Origin: JBATTK01 sp049670505
GTDB taxonomy: Bacteria; Bacteroidota; Bacteroidia; Flavobacteriales; Flavobacteriaceae
NCBI GenBank assembly: GCA_049670505.1
Contig: JBATTK010000014.1
Location: 1 to 45,294 of the forward strand
DNA: 45,294 nt
Reading direction: 5' to 3'
Part shown: positions 45,245 to 45,294 of the stretch, piece after piece
Numbering within the stretch: position 1 is the first letter of the stretch
How the letters are laid out: the number at the start of each line of letters is the position of its first letter
Position numbers and translations under genes: made by a program
The notes under the pieces: model-generated
What the model saw: only the letters and a program-made list of their open reading frames with translations
What the model was told of the DNA's origin: nothing
The model's database searches: none

Positions 45245-45283
45245 CGGCCGGACCTAAAGATAGCGTTAGCGGCCGTTTTTTTT
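45245..45283 (+). terminator. Plus-strand intrinsic terminator at window end
   Basis: CGGCCG (45245-45250) pairs with CGGCCG (45270-45275), followed by eight Ts (45276-45283). It points rightwards, but the nearest gene to the left is on the minus strand, so it ends an unseen plus-strand transcript. Confidence 0.6.
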
Positions 45284-45294
45284 AATTCATACTC

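Noticed and set aside
45231..45283. Resemblance of the window end to the RNase P RNA 'GAGGAAAGTCCGG' region
   Set aside because: Only a short, imperfect match, and the T-run comes some 50 bases later, far too soon for RNase P RNA.
1..45294. CRISPR array, tRNA genes or complete insertion sequence
   Set aside because: No regularly spaced repeats, no cloverleaf with a CCA end and no transposase motifs were seen on reading both strands; a covariance-model search would be decisive.

Overview
The window comes from a member of the Bacteroidota, most likely a marine Flavobacteriia. This rests on the AT-rich sequence, a SusC/SusD pair, a one-protein hybrid two-component sensor, many short lipoprotein signals (hydrophobic stretch, then S-C or A-C), TAnnTTTG-type promoter elements, and families largely confined to this phylum (HAEPLYID outer-membrane protein, DUF4249, VCBS/ASPIC proteins of SusC/D loci). 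No tRNA, rRNA, CRISPR array or intact transposase is visible.

Layout. 1-6.4 kb: the 3' end of a SulP anion transporter, a HAEPLYID outer-membrane protein, several secreted or small proteins of unknown function, a decayed VOC/glyoxalase gene, a DUF5700-like HExxH metallopeptidase and an AraC regulator. 6.4-11.6 kb: a beta-lactamase-fold serine hydrolase lipoprotein, then on the minus strand a DUF255/YyaL-type lipoprotein and a GH10 endo-xylanase lipoprotein. 11.9-18.5 kb: a tight four-gene minus-strand operon (unknown exported protein, STN-type TonB-dependent receptor, DUF4249 lipoprotein, and an MG2-like/carboxypeptidase-regulatory protein with a plug-like segment). 19-20.7 kb: DUF1801, a small membrane protein and a DUF4332 protein.

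21.1-38.5 kb is a polysaccharide utilization locus (PUL): hybrid sensor/AraC regulator, SusC, SusD, a 14-motif VCBS/ASPIC lipoprotein and a GH16 lipoprotein on the plus strand, facing a minus-strand pair of GH5 (GH5_4-like) and a PKD plus tandem-CBM-like surface glycan-binding lipoprotein. The enzymes point to a beta-glucan, laminarin or mixed-linkage beta-1,3/1,4-glucan. The sensor probably detects an oligosaccharide in the periplasm and switches on susC. GH16, GH5 and the binding protein probably sit on the cell surface, cut and hold the glycan, and pass oligosaccharides to SusC/D. The GH10 enzyme upstream could extend this to xylan, but it is not physically part of the locus.

38.9-42.4 kb looks like it is decaying: an FtsX/MacB-type permease gene is interrupted by one in-frame TAG where the family usually has an aromatic residue, followed by a C-terminal scrap of a TonB-dependent receptor and a possible third remnant. 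42.4-44.9 kb holds an intact SLC12-like cation/chloride or amino-acid transporter, and the window ends with a hairpin and a plus-strand terminator that no visible gene explains.

The most unusual non-coding signals are a roughly 430-base run of consecutive hairpins between the sensor gene and susC; a hairpin/17-codon mini-ORF/terminator-like stem between susC and susD; and a set of dyads and direct repeats in front of the GH5 gene.
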